Assembly: GCF_011762185.1 (NCBI RefSeq)
Contig: NZ_JAASQJ010000001.1
Location: 744,001 to 808,000 of the forward strand
Direction: 5' to 3'
Length of the DNA stretch: 64,000 nt
Origin: Dyadobacter arcticus
Lineage (GTDB): Bacteria; Bacteroidota; Bacteroidia; Cytophagales; Spirosomataceae
Shown: positions 26,659 through 35,643 of the stretch, in pieces
How positions within the stretch are numbered: position 1 is the first letter of the stretch
Layout of the letters: each line of letters begins with the position of its first letter
Made by a program: the position numbers and the translations under genes
Notes under the pieces: model-generated
Told to the model about the DNA's origin: nothing
Databases searched by the model: none
The model's input: only the letters and a program-made list of their open reading frames with translations

Positions 26659-27741
26659 TTAGTTTTTGACAAAAGGAAGTTTAACAGTTCTGGCTTTCAA
26701 TAACTTATCTCGAACCTTAACATAAATTTCAGTATCAGGTTTGCTGTAAGCGATTGGCAGATATCCCATTCCAATACCTTTTTGAAGCGTCGGCGACTGC
26801 GTGCCTGATGTAACTTCTCCAATTTGGGCACCATCTGAATCGCATAGTTGGTAATGTCCTCTGGGAATTCCCCGATCGATCATTTCAAAACCTGTCAGCT
26901 TTCGTTTTAAACCTGCTTCTTTTTGTTTTTTGAGTTCTTCGGAATTGATAAATTCCTTTGTGAATTTGGTAACCCAACCCAATCCTGCTTCCAATGGGGA
27001 AGTTGTATCGCCTATATCATTTCCATAAAGACAAAAACCTTTTTCCAGTCTCAAAGTATCTCTGGCACCCAGGCCCACAGGTTTTATACCAAATTCTTCT
27101 CCTGCCCTGAAGATTTCAGCCCACATTTTCTCGGCGTCCTCATTTTTTACATATATCTCAAAACCACCAGCTCCTGTGTAGCCAGTCGCCGAAATAATGA
27201 CATTCTCGATCGCTGCCATCTTGCCGATCTTGAATGTATAATATTCCATTGCCGGCAAATCAATATCGGTTAGTTTTTGCAACGTTGCTGTCGCATTAGG
27301 CCCTTGTACTGCAAAAAGGCAGAGGTCATCCGAAAGATTTTCCATCGGGACGCCTTCACTATTATTGCTCCGAATCCAATCCCAATCCTTTTCAATGTTG
27401 GAAGCATTCACAACAAGCATAAACTCTTCCGCATTGATGCGATATACGAGCAGATCGTCCACGACTCCTCCACTTGCATTCGGCAGATAACCGTATTGAA
27501 CTTTGCCATCATACAAAGTAGAAGCATCATTGGAGGTTACTTTCTGGATTAAGTCCAACGCTTTCGGCCCTTTCAGGCTGAATTCGCCCATGTGCGAAAC
27601 ATCAAAAACGCCTACATTATTCCTTACAGCATGGTGCTCATCCAGGTCGGAGGTATAGCGGACAGGCATTTCAAAACCTGCAAAGGGTACCATTTTTGCG
27701 CCTAACCGGTTGTGAACTTGATGCAGCGGGACAGTTTTCAT
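26659..27741 (-). CDS. gcvT: Glycine cleavage system aminomethyltransferase (T protein)
   Basis: The protein has 360 residues from the start at 27741, where homologous T proteins begin (MKTVPLHQVHNRLGAKMVPF). The frame extends 57 residues further upstream, but that stretch has no family similarity and would cover the promoter. The T protein transfers the methylene group from the lipoyl H protein to tetrahydrofolate. Diagnostic blocks are GVFDVSHMGEF, VQYGYLPNASGGVVDDLLVY, ATGYTGAGGFEIY and the LGARDTLRLEKGFCLYGND run, which contains the folate-binding region. It is 35 bp upstream of comB. The H and P proteins are not in the window. Confidence 0.93.
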   Translation of the reverse strand: MKTVPLHQVHNRLGAKMVPFAGFEMPVRYTSDLDEHHAVRNNVGVFDVSHMGEFSLKGPKALDLIQKVTSNDASTLYDGKVQYGYLPNASGGVVDDLLVYRINAEEFMLVVNASNIEKDWDWIRSNNSEGVPMENLSDDLCLFAVQGPNATATLQKLTDIDLPAMEYYTFKIGKMAAIENVIISATGYTGAGGFEIYVKNEDAEKMWAEIFRAGEEFGIKPVGLGARDTLRLEKGFCLYGNDIGDTTSPLEAGLGWVTKFTKEFINSEELKKQKEAGLKRKLTGFEMIDRGIPRGHYQLCDSDGAQIGEVTSGTQSPTLQKGIGMGYLPIAYSKPDTEIYVKVRDKLLKARTVKLPFVKN

Positions 27742-27769
27742 GTTGAATGAATTGATTCGAATTAATCTA

Positions 27770-27777
27770 CAAAAGTA
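27770..27777 (-). promoter_or_regulatory. -7 promoter element of gcvT
   Basis: TACTTTTG on the minus strand fits the Bacteroidota -7 consensus TAnnTTTG. It is 28 bp upstream of the start at 27741 and supports that start over the longer frame. A T-rich TTTG lies 22 bases further upstream, slightly too far for the ideal -33 spacing. Confidence 0.4.
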
Positions 27778-27899
27778 TGCAAAGGCAGTCAAAGCCGCAC
27801 AAAAAACTCTTCTTTCGGAATACGTGGTAAGATTTTGAAGTATATTGTGAAAAAATAGGTAAAAACGTTTATGACCTTTCACGAAGTAGAATTGACGAT

Positions 27900-29069
27900 A
27901 TGAGGACACCATTATTGCTTTTTATAGCTCTATTATCAACTGTAAAAACATTCTCCCAAACGGCAACATTCAATGGCGAAGTAATTGATGAAAAGATCAG
28001 CATTGGGTATGGTGTTGCCTCAGGTGACGTGGATGGAGACGGTAAAACGGATATTCTTTTAGCAGATAAGAAGGAAATCGTTTGGTATAAAAATCCTGGT
28101 AAAAGAGAGAAGCAGTGGATCAGGTATGTCATTGGAAAAGACCTTACCGAGCAGGATAATGTTTGCATCGCTGCCCGCGATATCGATGGCGATGGCAAAG
28201 TAGAAGTAGCAGTTGGAGCCGGCTGGAATCCCTCAGAAACAAAAAATCCCAAACAATCAGGCGCTGTCTTTTATATGGCGGCTCCGGATGACAGAACCCG
28301 ACCCTGGGAACCAGTCCGCTTGCATCATGAAGTTACAATTCACAGAATGCAATGGGTAAAGAAGGCTGACGGCGCTTTTCAGCTTTCTGTACTGCCATTG
28401 CATGGTGAAGGAAATGTTGGCGGAGAGGGAGCTGGCGTGAAACTGATTGTTTTTGATGTTCCCGAAAAAAGAATAGGCATTTGGGGCTACGAATTGTTGG
28501 AAACCAATATGCATATGACGCATAATCTTCAACCCATGGAGGTGCCGGGGAGAATGCTGGGGCTTTCCGTTGCCGGAAAGGAAGGTGTGCAGGTATTCTT
28601 GAATGGAGCAGACGGTTGGGCACCTTCCGGAAATTGGATGGTGGCAGATAAAGGTGTAGGAGAGATCAGGACTGGAAGCCTTAGTAAAAACCAATTGTTT
28701 ACAGCAACCATTGAACCCATGCACGGAAGTTCATTGGTCGTTTATTCAAAAGATAACAGAACCGTTTTAACAGAAAAGATCAAAGAAGGCCATGCACTCG
28801 CTTGCGCTGATTTCTTTGGACAGGGTAGAGATCAGATCGTGATGGGCTGGCGAAACCCGAATGTTACCGGAGAAACGGGGGTAAGGATTTATGTAGGCTC
28901 AGATGCAGAGGGGAAAAAGTGGCAGGAATATACCCTGGACGAAAAGATCAAAATCGCTTGTGAAGATCTCATTCCAACGGACCTGGATGGGGACGGAGAC
29001 CTGGATATTATTGCCTCTGGCCGCTCAACTCATAATTTGGTTGTGTATTGGAATCAGAAGAAGAAATAG
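27900..29069 (+). CDS. Secreted FG-GAP/VCBS repeat protein
   Basis: The protein has 389 residues with a signal peptide (residues 1-20, ending KTFSQ). Calcium-type loops are visible near the N-terminus (GDVDGDGKTDI and RDIDGDGKVEV) and at the C-terminus (TDLDGDGDLDI). The central blades are less regular. It resembles the FG-GAP protein at 6643 in general type only. It is divergent from gcvT and ends just before a REP-like hairpin. A carbohydrate-binding or periplasmic scaffold role is possible; no catalytic motif is seen. Confidence 0.68.
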   Translation: MRTPLLLFIALLSTVKTFSQTATFNGEVIDEKISIGYGVASGDVDGDGKTDILLADKKEIVWYKNPGKREKQWIRYVIGKDLTEQDNVCIAARDIDGDGKVEVAVGAGWNPSETKNPKQSGAVFYMAAPDDRTRPWEPVRLHHEVTIHRMQWVKKADGAFQLSVLPLHGEGNVGGEGAGVKLIVFDVPEKRIGIWGYELLETNMHMTHNLQPMEVPGRMLGLSVAGKEGVQVFLNGADGWAPSGNWMVADKGVGEIRTGSLSKNQLFTATIEPMHGSSLVVYSKDNRTVLTEKIKEGHALACADFFGQGRDQIVMGWRNPNVTGETGVRIYVGSDAEGKKWQEYTLDEKIKIACEDLIPTDLDGDGDLDIIASGRSTHNLVVYWNQKKK

Positions 29070-29070
29070 T

Positions 29071-29139
29071 TTATCAACCTGCGGAGTCAAAGGCGCTACT
29101 AATTGTCGGTAACGCCTTCGACTCCGCTCAGGTTGACAA
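29071..29139. repeat. REP-like hairpin repeat, degenerate copy
   Basis: The left arm has CAACCTG and CGGAGTCAAAGGCG; the right arm is CGCCTTCGACTCCGCTCAGG followed by TTGAC. The arms are separated by about 16 bases. The core ACTCCGCTCAGG is shared with the perfect copy at 59735-59809. The element lies between convergent genes and probably ends transcription from both sides. Confidence 0.7.
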
Positions 29140-29140
29140 G

Positions 29141-29821
29141 TTAATCTCTTCGGCCCATCAAAAGACTCACATAGTAAAGCAATGTTGCTAATGAACCAAT
29201 CGCTGCAATGAGATAAGTCCGAGCAGCCCACTTCAATGCATCGGCAGACATAATGTACTCTTTCTCGTTCACGATCCTGTTTTTCTGAATCCAGGCAAGA
29301 GCCCTGTTACTTGCATCATACTCAACAGGCAATGTTATAAAGCTGAAAAGTGTAGTTGCTGCAAATAATGCAACGCCAATAGCCAAAGGAATAGCAGTTG
29401 TATTGATCAAAAAGATCCCTGCCAATATGACCCACTGCATATACTGCGAAGCAATGCTGAGGAAAGGCACCATTTGCGACCTGAATTGCAACCACTTATA
29501 AGCCGTCGCGTGTTGTACGGCATGTCCACATTCGTGAGATGCTACTGCCGCCGCAGCTACACTTCTTCCATGAAACACATCAGCACTAAGGTTAACCGTT
29601 TTATCCTTCGGATTGTAATGATCCGTTAACCTGCCTTCGACAGACAAAACTCTCACATCATAGATCCCGCTTTCCCTAAGCATCGTTTCCGCAATCTCCT
29701 TCCCACTCATTCCATTACTCAGCCCAACCTGAGAATATTCTTCAAACTTTTTTTTCAGACGCCATTGCACGTAAAAGCTAATCAGCATTACAAGGCCGGC
29801 AATCACATACGCTCCCATCAT
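29141..29821 (-). CDS. Membrane zinc metallopeptidase (YugP family)
   Basis: The protein has 226 residues, the usual length of the YugP/neutral zinc metallopeptidase 2 family. A first membrane helix (residues about 3-19) is followed by the zinc site HECGH at residues 96-100. Two further hydrophobic segments lie at about 123-160 and a C-terminal helix at about 203-222. The HExxH pattern and downstream S-x-x-EYDASNRAL block (PVEYDASNRALAWI) are typical. The substrate is unknown. It is 7 bp downstream of rfaE2 and probably co-transcribed with it. Confidence 0.85.
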   Translation of the reverse strand: MMGAYVIAGLVMLISFYVQWRLKKKFEEYSQVGLSNGMSGKEIAETMLRESGIYDVRVLSVEGRLTDHYNPKDKTVNLSADVFHGRSVAAAAVASHECGHAVQHATAYKWLQFRSQMVPFLSIASQYMQWVILAGIFLINTTAIPLAIGVALFAATTLFSFITLPVEYDASNRALAWIQKNRIVNEKEYIMSADALKWAARTYLIAAIGSLATLLYYVSLLMGRRD

Positions 29822-29828
29822 AGTCTTG

Positions 29829-30317
29829 TTATTTATATCCTTGTTTTATCTTTTCAATTAGCGCGGTAGTCGAATAGCCTTTTACAAGAGCGATCGTTTT
29901 TACCTCACCTCCATTACCCAAAACAAAATCCGCGCCAGCAATGTTTTCGACTGTATAATCATCTCCTTTGACCAAAATGTCAGGTTTTATTGCTTCAATC
30001 AACTGACTTGGCGTCGGTTCATCGAACAAAATGACAGCATCTATAAAAGATAACGCGGCCATCAGCCTTGCTCTTGCATATTCATTTACAACGGGCCTCA
30101 AAGGTCCTTTTAATCTGCTTACCGATGCATCGGTATTTAGCCCGAGAATGAGTCTGTCACCAAGCGCACGCGCTTTTTCAAGATAGTCAATGTGGCCCAA
30201 ATGCACAATATCGAAACATCCATTAGTAAAAACCACTTTCTGTCCTGCGCGCTGCCAGTCTTCAACAGTCGGTATTGCTTCTTCCAGCCGGAGGATTTTG
30301 CTTTCTGTTATATTCAT
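29829..30317 (-). CDS. rfaE2: D-glycero-beta-D-manno-heptose 1-phosphate adenylyltransferase
   Basis: The protein has 162 residues and corresponds to the C-terminal nucleotidyltransferase domain of HldE; Bacteroidota often encode it as a separate gene. It transfers AMP to heptose 1-phosphate in ADP-heptose synthesis for lipopolysaccharide. The cytidylyltransferase-type site TNGCFDIVHLGHIDYL (about residues 31-46) and the LVKGDDYTVENIAGAD block are present. The matching kinase domain is not in the window. It sits between a flippase-like gene and a metallopeptidase on the same strand. Confidence 0.88.
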   Translation of the reverse strand: MNITESKILRLEEAIPTVEDWQRAGQKVVFTNGCFDIVHLGHIDYLEKARALGDRLILGLNTDASVSRLKGPLRPVVNEYARARLMAALSFIDAVILFDEPTPSQLIEAIKPDILVKGDDYTVENIAGADFVLGNGGEVKTIALVKGYSTTALIEKIKQGYK

Positions 30318-30399
30318 TATTAAAGCATTAGAGGATTTTGGAAAAATAATATGGTATCATACTAATTTTTCGCATTCGGAGACTATCAGAAATAAGGGA

Positions 30400-31434
30400 T
30401 TAATTATCCGCAGATACTTGTGCGGGCTCACTAACTACTTTTTTGTTTTGTATTAAAACATATAAAAAAGCCAGAGCACCAATGAGCAGCATAAAAATCA
30501 TCTGGGCACCATGAATGAAGGTAGCCAGGGTAATGCCATCATTTTGGGAGAGTCCGTAAAGTACCATCACATTCCCTACTAAAAGATGGTACGCCCCAAT
30601 TCCACCCTGCGTTGGGGCCGTCATCCCGATGGCGCCTACAACTAGTAAGGTTAACCCTGCAAGAGGGCCGAGATTGGAAGTTTCGGGAATGCAGAAAAAC
30701 AGCACGTAGGAAATGAGGTAGTAAAGCACCCAAATCATAATCGTGCTCAAAATGAACAATACGGGACTGCGCAGCCTGCGAACACTTAACAAACCTTCAA
30801 GCATTCCCTTCGCAAAAACGATAATCTTGTTAATGATCGCATTTTGCTGGAGCCTGTCTCGAAGGGCCAGATTTGTGTAAAGAATAAAAGCGATCGCAAG
30901 TACCACAACCAATCCGCCAACCAGGATCCCCAAAAGCATTCCGCTACCAGTGCCAGCGTTTCCGCCGGCCATTTTTGTTTGAAAAAAGTCAGTAAAAAAG
31001 GCACTTAACCTGTCGAATTCCAGAATGAAATTCAACCCGATCATGATCACGAGTATGATCACATCAAAAATCCTTTCAGCCACAACGGTACCGAAACTAA
31101 GGTTAACGGGGATTCTTTCCAGACGATAAAGCGTACCGCAACGGGTCACTTCACCCATTCTTGGTACAATATAGTTGGCAAAATAGCCAGTCAAAACGGA
31201 AACTGAGCTGTTGATAAGTTTGGGTTTGTGTCCGAGCGGCTCCATTAGCATTCCCCAGCGCCAGGCACGGGTAACGTGGGCGCAAATTAGAAAAAAGCAG
31301 GATACTGCTATCCAGCGCCAATCGGATTTTGCGAAACGGTCCAGCATTTCTGCCAAATTAATATCCTTGAAAACAAACCAGATTAATGCACCTGCGAGTA
31401 CAAGGGATATGGTGTAACGCAAAACGTTTTTCAT
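30400..31434 (-). CDS. Lysylphosphatidylglycerol synthase transmembrane-family protein
   Basis: The protein has 344 residues with about eight membrane helices spread over the whole length. Family features include SVSVLTGYFANYIVPRMGEV and RLERIPVNLSFGTVVAERIFD (shown in part) plus the C-terminal MTAPTQGGIGAYH. This UPF0104/YbhN-type family includes the flippase half of MprF but lacks the soluble aminoacyltransferase domain. It is inferred to move a lipid, or a lipid-linked molecule, across the inner membrane. It lies between panD and rfaE2 on the same strand. Confidence 0.85.
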   Translation of the reverse strand: MKNVLRYTISLVLAGALIWFVFKDINLAEMLDRFAKSDWRWIAVSCFFLICAHVTRAWRWGMLMEPLGHKPKLINSSVSVLTGYFANYIVPRMGEVTRCGTLYRLERIPVNLSFGTVVAERIFDVIILVIMIGLNFILEFDRLSAFFTDFFQTKMAGGNAGTGSGMLLGILVGGLVVVLAIAFILYTNLALRDRLQQNAIINKIIVFAKGMLEGLLSVRRLRSPVLFILSTIMIWVLYYLISYVLFFCIPETSNLGPLAGLTLLVVGAIGMTAPTQGGIGAYHLLVGNVMVLYGLSQNDGITLATFIHGAQMIFMLLIGALAFLYVLIQNKKVVSEPAQVSADN

Positions 31435-31477
31435 AGATTACTCCGAACTAATGTGCTGTATTAAATAAAGGAAAGGC

Positions 31478-31828
31478 TTAAATGACAAGGTGATTGGTAT
31501 CATCAGGAAAAACGATCATCGGTTTAAACGTCTTGGCTTCTTCCTGGCTCATGGTACCATAAGCAATGATAATGATAATGTCTCCGATCTGCACTCTTCT
31601 GGCGGCAGCGCCGTTCAAACAGATCATTCCGGAAGCTCTTTCACCTTTGATAACATAAGTTACAAAGCGTTCACCGTTGTTATTATTGACAATATGTACC
31701 TGTTCGTTTTCAATCAATCCGACGGCGTCCATCAGATCTTCGTCAATCGTGATACTGCCTACGTAGTTCAGTTCTGCCTGAGTCACCTTAACCCGGTGAA
31801 TCTTCGATTTCATTACTGTGATTTGCAT
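31478..31828 (-). CDS. panD: Aspartate 1-decarboxylase precursor
   Basis: The protein has 116 residues, normal for PanD, which makes beta-alanine for pantothenate and coenzyme A. It self-cleaves between Gly24 and Ser25 to form the pyruvoyl cofactor. Here the site is YVGSITID with Ser at residue 25, exactly as in E. coli when the start at 31828 is used. The [11 protein letters not shown] lead-in is conserved. It lies 43 bp upstream of the LPG-synthase-like gene. The partner panC is 1.75 kb away, with a Gfo/Idh gene on the other strand in between. Confidence 0.95.
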   Translation of the reverse strand: MQITVMKSKIHRVKVTQAELNYVGSITIDEDLMDAVGLIENEQVHIVNNNNGERFVTYVIKGERASGMICLNGAAARRVQIGDIIIIIAYGTMSQEEAKTFKPMIVFPDDTNHLVI

Positions 31829-32034
31829 TACCCGTTAATATAGGTCGAGATTTTACTTAAATGCATTAATTCCCAAAGTTAAAGGAATAATACCCAGCCT
31901 TCAAAACATACCGCTCTTGATATGCGTTCCAGCTATCGTTTAGTGCTCAGGGTAAGTGTTCTACTAGCTTTAAGTAATATTTAAAATGAAGATGCTTTAA
32001 TCAATATATTATCCACTTATTTAAAAAAAACCAA

Positions 32035-33513
32035 ATGACTACAGAGAATAAACCGAATGATGTAAACCGCCGGGATTTTCTACAAAAGACCACAGCGGCA
32101 GCAATTGGCAGCTTTTTTATAGTCCCACGCCATGTGTTAGGAAGAGGTTACCGTGCCCCAAGTGACAAATTGAACATTGCCGGAGTGGGTGTAGGCGGTA
32201 AGGGATTTTCGGATACTAATAACGCCTGGAATAAGGGAACAGAAAACCTTGTCGCATTGTGTGATGTGGACTGGGGGCAGGCACAGGTTAAAAAGAATTT
32301 CGAGCTGCATCCGGATGCGAAGAAATACAAGGATTTCCGCAAGATGTTTGACGAAATGGAAAAGGATATCGATGCCGTTACAGTTTCCACAACCGATCAT
32401 ATGCATGCCATCATTGCGATGGCAGCCATGCAGCGAGGCAAGCACGTGTATGTGCAAAAACCGCTGACGCACGATATTTACGAAGCCAGAATGCTGACGG
32501 AAGCTGCCCGTAAGTACAAAGTGGTCACTCAAATGGGAAATCAGGGAGCTTCAAATCCTGCTCAAACCCAAATGAAAGAGTGGTTTACAAAAGGATTGAT
32601 CGGCAATGTGCACGAAGCGCATGTATGGACCAATCGTCCGGTATGGCCGCAAGGAATCCCCGTCCCGACCGGAAAATTTGATGTTCCTGCGGACATTGAC
32701 TGGGAACTCTGGGTAGGTTCTGCCGAATGGGTTGACTATAATCCCGCATGGCATCCGTTCAAATGGCGTGGCTGGTGGAATTTTGGTACTGGCGCACTTG
32801 GCGACATGGGCTGCCACCTAATTGATCCCGCTTTCCGTACGCTTGGGCTAGGCTACCCTACCGAATTGGAATGCAGTGTGGGACAGGTGTTTATTAAAGA
32901 TTGGACTGCTGAATACATCCCAGAAGGTTGCCCGCCATCTTCCCGCGTGCAATTGAAATTCCCTGCAAACAAGGTCAATAAGTCGGAAGTAACGCTTACC
33001 TGGCATGACGGCGGTCTTCGCCCGTTCCACCCTGAGCTGATTCCTGCAAACGATCCGCTTGGAGAGCCAGATAGCAGCAACGGTGTGTTATTGATCGGTG
33101 AAAAAGGCGTGATGACTTGCGGAACTTATGGTATTAATCCAAAAGTATATCTGAAAGACGGAACCAAGCTGGAATACAAGCAAGGCGATTTTGGCAATAA
33201 ATACACGACCATGCCAGAATATGGTCACCACGTTTCCTGGTCAGATGCTTGTAAAGCTGGATTCAACAGTAAAGAGCATAAGGCTTTGACTTCGTCATTT
33301 GATTATTCTGGACCGTTAACTGAAACCGTTATTATGGGTAACCTGGGTATTCGTAGCTATACCTTGCGCCAGGCGAAAGCAGATGGCAAAGGATTTGAAT
33401 TCCCGGGGCGTAAAAAGTTGCTGTGGGATGGTACTAATATGAAGGTGACGAACTTTGATGAAGCAAATCAGTTCGTAAAGCGTAAGTATCGCGGCGACTG
33501 GAAATTGTCGTAG
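32035..33513 (+). CDS. Tat-exported Gfo/Idh/MocA family oxidoreductase
   Basis: The protein has 492 residues. A twin-arginine signal, NRRDFLQKTTAAAIGSFF (about 11-28), directs export of the folded, nucleotide-loaded enzyme to the periplasm. The NAD(P)-binding Rossmann start is NIAGVGVGGKG (about 47-57). The family motif YVQKPLTHD contains the catalytic-type Lys. The C-terminal domain holds GALGDMGCHLIDP, typical of the glycosyl-hydrolase-like subgroup. Substrate is unknown; related enzymes oxidise sugar or inositol rings. It sits alone on the plus strand between panD and panC and ends with a strong terminator. Confidence 0.85.
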   Translation: MTTENKPNDVNRRDFLQKTTAAAIGSFFIVPRHVLGRGYRAPSDKLNIAGVGVGGKGFSDTNNAWNKGTENLVALCDVDWGQAQVKKNFELHPDAKKYKDFRKMFDEMEKDIDAVTVSTTDHMHAIIAMAAMQRGKHVYVQKPLTHDIYEARMLTEAARKYKVVTQMGNQGASNPAQTQMKEWFTKGLIGNVHEAHVWTNRPVWPQGIPVPTGKFDVPADIDWELWVGSAEWVDYNPAWHPFKWRGWWNFGTGALGDMGCHLIDPAFRTLGLGYPTELECSVGQVFIKDWTAEYIPEGCPPSSRVQLKFPANKVNKSEVTLTWHDGGLRPFHPELIPANDPLGEPDSSNGVLLIGEKGVMTCGTYGINPKVYLKDGTKLEYKQGDFGNKYTTMPEYGHHVSWSDACKAGFNSKEHKALTSSFDYSGPLTETVIMGNLGIRSYTLRQAKADGKGFEFPGRKKLLWDGTNMKVTNFDEANQFVKRKYRGDWKLS

Positions 33514-33542
33514 TCGGACGTCAGGAGATCTCGGCCAGACCG

Positions 33543-33579
33543 GACCTTATAGGTTTTCAAAACCTGTAAGGTCTTTTTT
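33543..33579 (+). terminator. Rho-independent terminator of the Gfo/Idh gene
   Basis: A 15-bp stem (GACCTTATAGGTTTT with AAAACCTGTAAGGTC, one G-U pair) is followed by six T. It lies between convergent genes; the T-run suits the plus strand. Confidence 0.85.
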
Positions 33580-33580
33580 A

Positions 33581-34423
33581 TTAAAAAACCAGATTATCAA
33601 TTAACCTCACGGGCCCAAGAAACGCAGCTACGCAAATAGCGTTAGTTCCTTCATGGCCAATTTGTTCAATGGATTGGAGTGTTTTGACATTCACAACCTG
33701 AAAATAATCCAGGGTAAAGGCTTTTGCCATTGCAAATTCTTTCGTGGCCAATTTAATCACCTGGTCAACAGAAGTACCATTTATCAATTCACTCTTTGCT
33801 AGTTTGAGTATTTGGTGGATTTGTGGAGCCAATTCTCTTTCTTCCTTGCTCAGCCTTGTATTGCGGGACGACATTGCCAGGCCTTCTTTTTCACGGACCG
33901 TTGGACAAACAATAAGCTCAATGTCAAAGGATAGGTCAATAATCAGCCTTCGAATTATTGCAACCTGCTGCAAATCTTTCTGCCCAAAATAAGCCCTGTG
34001 CGGTTTGATCAGATTGAAAAATTTAGAAACGACAATTCCAACCCCATTAAAATGTCCCGGTCTGGAAGACCCTTCCATGACATTTTCCAATGATCCGAAA
34101 TTGAATTGCAATGCCGGTTGTTCCGGATACATTTCCTCAACAGAAGGCGCAAACACGGCTGAGCATCCAGCCTTATCCAGCATATCCAGATCCTTATCCA
34201 GGGTCCTGGGATATTTGAGCAGATCTTCGGGATTGTTGAATTGGGTAGGGTTTACAAAAACGCTGCAGACGGTCACGTCATTCTCAAAATTCGACTTTTC
34301 TATCAATGATAAATGGCCTTCATGCAAGGCTCCCATGGTAGGTACTAAACCAATACTATTCTGAATTGAAATTTGGAGATTGAGAAAAGTCCGGAGGCTT
34401 TGGACCGAAGTAAATACTTCCAT
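33581..34423 (-). CDS. panC: Pantothenate synthetase
   Basis: The protein has 280 residues, normal for PanC, which joins pantoate and beta-alanine using ATP through a pantoyl adenylate. Conserved blocks are VPTMGALHEGHLSL (ATP site, residues about 27-40), VFVNPTQFN, GHFNGVGIVVSKFFN, YFGQKDLQQ and AMSSRNTRLS. The start at 34423 gives the usual short N-terminus. It is divergent from the short GT5 gene. It and panD face the same way and were probably adjacent in an ancestral order. Confidence 0.95.
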   Translation of the reverse strand: MEVFTSVQSLRTFLNLQISIQNSIGLVPTMGALHEGHLSLIEKSNFENDVTVCSVFVNPTQFNNPEDLLKYPRTLDKDLDMLDKAGCSAVFAPSVEEMYPEQPALQFNFGSLENVMEGSSRPGHFNGVGIVVSKFFNLIKPHRAYFGQKDLQQVAIIRRLIIDLSFDIELIVCPTVREKEGLAMSSRNTRLSKEERELAPQIHQILKLAKSELINGTSVDQVIKLATKEFAMAKAFTLDYFQVVNVKTLQSIEQIGHEGTNAICVAAFLGPVRLIDNLVF

Positions 34424-34561
34424 TTAAAAGCGAAATCTGAGGAGTAATCAAACGAATCCCGTTGCTTATATGTAAAAAATGGGCTATGGCGCAGGATTTC
34501 GAAACTTTGGGGCAGATGCTTCCCAAACTGGGCGCAATATGACAATTAGTTTGGAATAACT

Positions 34562-34593
34562 TTTGAAATTGCGATTTTTTTTGTATAATTTTG
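34562..34593 (+). promoter_or_regulatory. Promoter of the short GT5 glycosyltransferase gene
   Basis: TTTG and TAATTTTG are separated by 20 bases, an exact match to the Bacteroidota -33/-7 consensus. The -7 element ends 33 bp before the ATG at 34627, which supports that start over one at 34591. Confidence 0.65.
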
Positions 34594-34626
34594 CAAAACT
34601 TTTTTTCACAAACTGCTAAAAGATCT

Positions 34627-35433
34627 ATGGAGAAACTACGAATTTTATATGTAGCCAGTGAAATCAATCCCTTCCTCCAAACCACAGATGTTGCCGATTA
34701 CGTAAGGAAACTTCCTCAGGCAATGCAGGAAAGAGGTGCAGAAATCAGGATTCTCGTTCCGCGTTTTGGTCTTATCAATGAACGCAAAAACCGGCTTCAT
34801 GAAGTAGTTCGACTGTCAGGAATCAATATTACTGTAGGAGATGAAGAAAAACCATTGATCATCAAAGTTGCTTCAATCCCAAACGCGAAGCTTCAGGTTT
34901 ATTTTATAGATAATGATGATTATTTCCACCGCAAGTCGGTATTCTTCGATAAAGAGAATAACTTTTTCGATGACAATGATGAGCGTGCGATTTTCTTCTG
35001 CAAAGGTGTACTGGAAACTGTAAAGAAATTGGGATGGGCACCCGACGTTGTGCACTGCAACGACTGGATGACAGCTTTAATTCCACTTTATTTGAAAACG
35101 ACGTATCGCAATGATCCGATGTTTAAGGATACAAAAAGTGTATTTACAGTACATAATAATGCTTTTGATTTTAAATTTGATGCCGACTTGCAAAGCAAAG
35201 CGAAAGCGATGGATGTAAGTGATGAGGCACTCGCCCATTTGCATTCAGCAGATTTTGAAGGTTTTGTAAAAATAGGCTGTGCTTATGCTGATGCTGTTGT
35301 AAAAGCAGATGATCATTGCAGCGACAGCCTGAACGAAATTTTCAACAGTGCTCCAAAACGCGTTCAAATGGATGAGCATGTAGAGAAATTCTCCGAGTCG
35401 TATTACAATTTGTATACTGACCTGGTGAGCTAG
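34627..35433 (+). CDS. Short starch/glycogen synthase-like protein (GT5 N-terminal domain only)
   Basis: The protein has 268 residues, just over half the length of glycogen synthase (about 470). It begins with the GT5 N-terminal pattern LRILYVASEINPF and contains VVHCNDWMTALIPLYL and SVFTVHNNAFDF, typical of the starch-synthase catalytic domain. The start-proximal KxGGL motif that binds ADP is replaced by TTDVADYVRKLP. The C-terminal GT1-like half, which carries the donor-nucleotide site, is absent. This is a stand-alone family in Bacteroidota, usually beside panC, so it is probably not a truncation. Its activity is uncertain. A terminator follows. Confidence 0.7.
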   Translation: MEKLRILYVASEINPFLQTTDVADYVRKLPQAMQERGAEIRILVPRFGLINERKNRLHEVVRLSGINITVGDEEKPLIIKVASIPNAKLQVYFIDNDDYFHRKSVFFDKENNFFDDNDERAIFFCKGVLETVKKLGWAPDVVHCNDWMTALIPLYLKTTYRNDPMFKDTKSVFTVHNNAFDFKFDADLQSKAKAMDVSDEALAHLHSADFEGFVKIGCAYADAVVKADDHCSDSLNEIFNSAPKRVQMDEHVEKFSESYYNLYTDLVS

Positions 35434-35446
35434 ATATTTTAACATT

Positions 35447-35482
35447 AAAAAAACCGACGATTTCAAAATCGCCGGTTTTTTT
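35447..35482. terminator. Bidirectional rho-independent terminator
   Basis: The A-run plus stem (AAAAAAACCGACGATTT with AAATCGCCGGTTTTTTT, one mismatch) gives T-runs on both strands. It follows the GT5 gene closely. Confidence 0.85.
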
Positions 35483-35643
35483 GTGTCTATACCTCTGGTT
35501 TTAATTTAAACTGATGTGTTCGAGCACTTACCATAAATTGGATAATTTTTAGCAATCAGTTGAAAACTGGCTTGCTAAGCAGCCATTATTAGCATTTATT
35601 TGCCAAAGTTGTTGCATACACTTTCACTAAATGTTAAAATCTT

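Noticed and set aside
27742..27912. 57-residue N-terminal extension of the glycine cleavage T protein
   Set aside because: The extra residues have no family similarity and overlap a -7 promoter element and the divergent gene start.
35500..35643. A glmS ribozyme in the leader
   Set aside because: No conserved core of the ribozyme is seen, and it is mostly found in Firmicutes.
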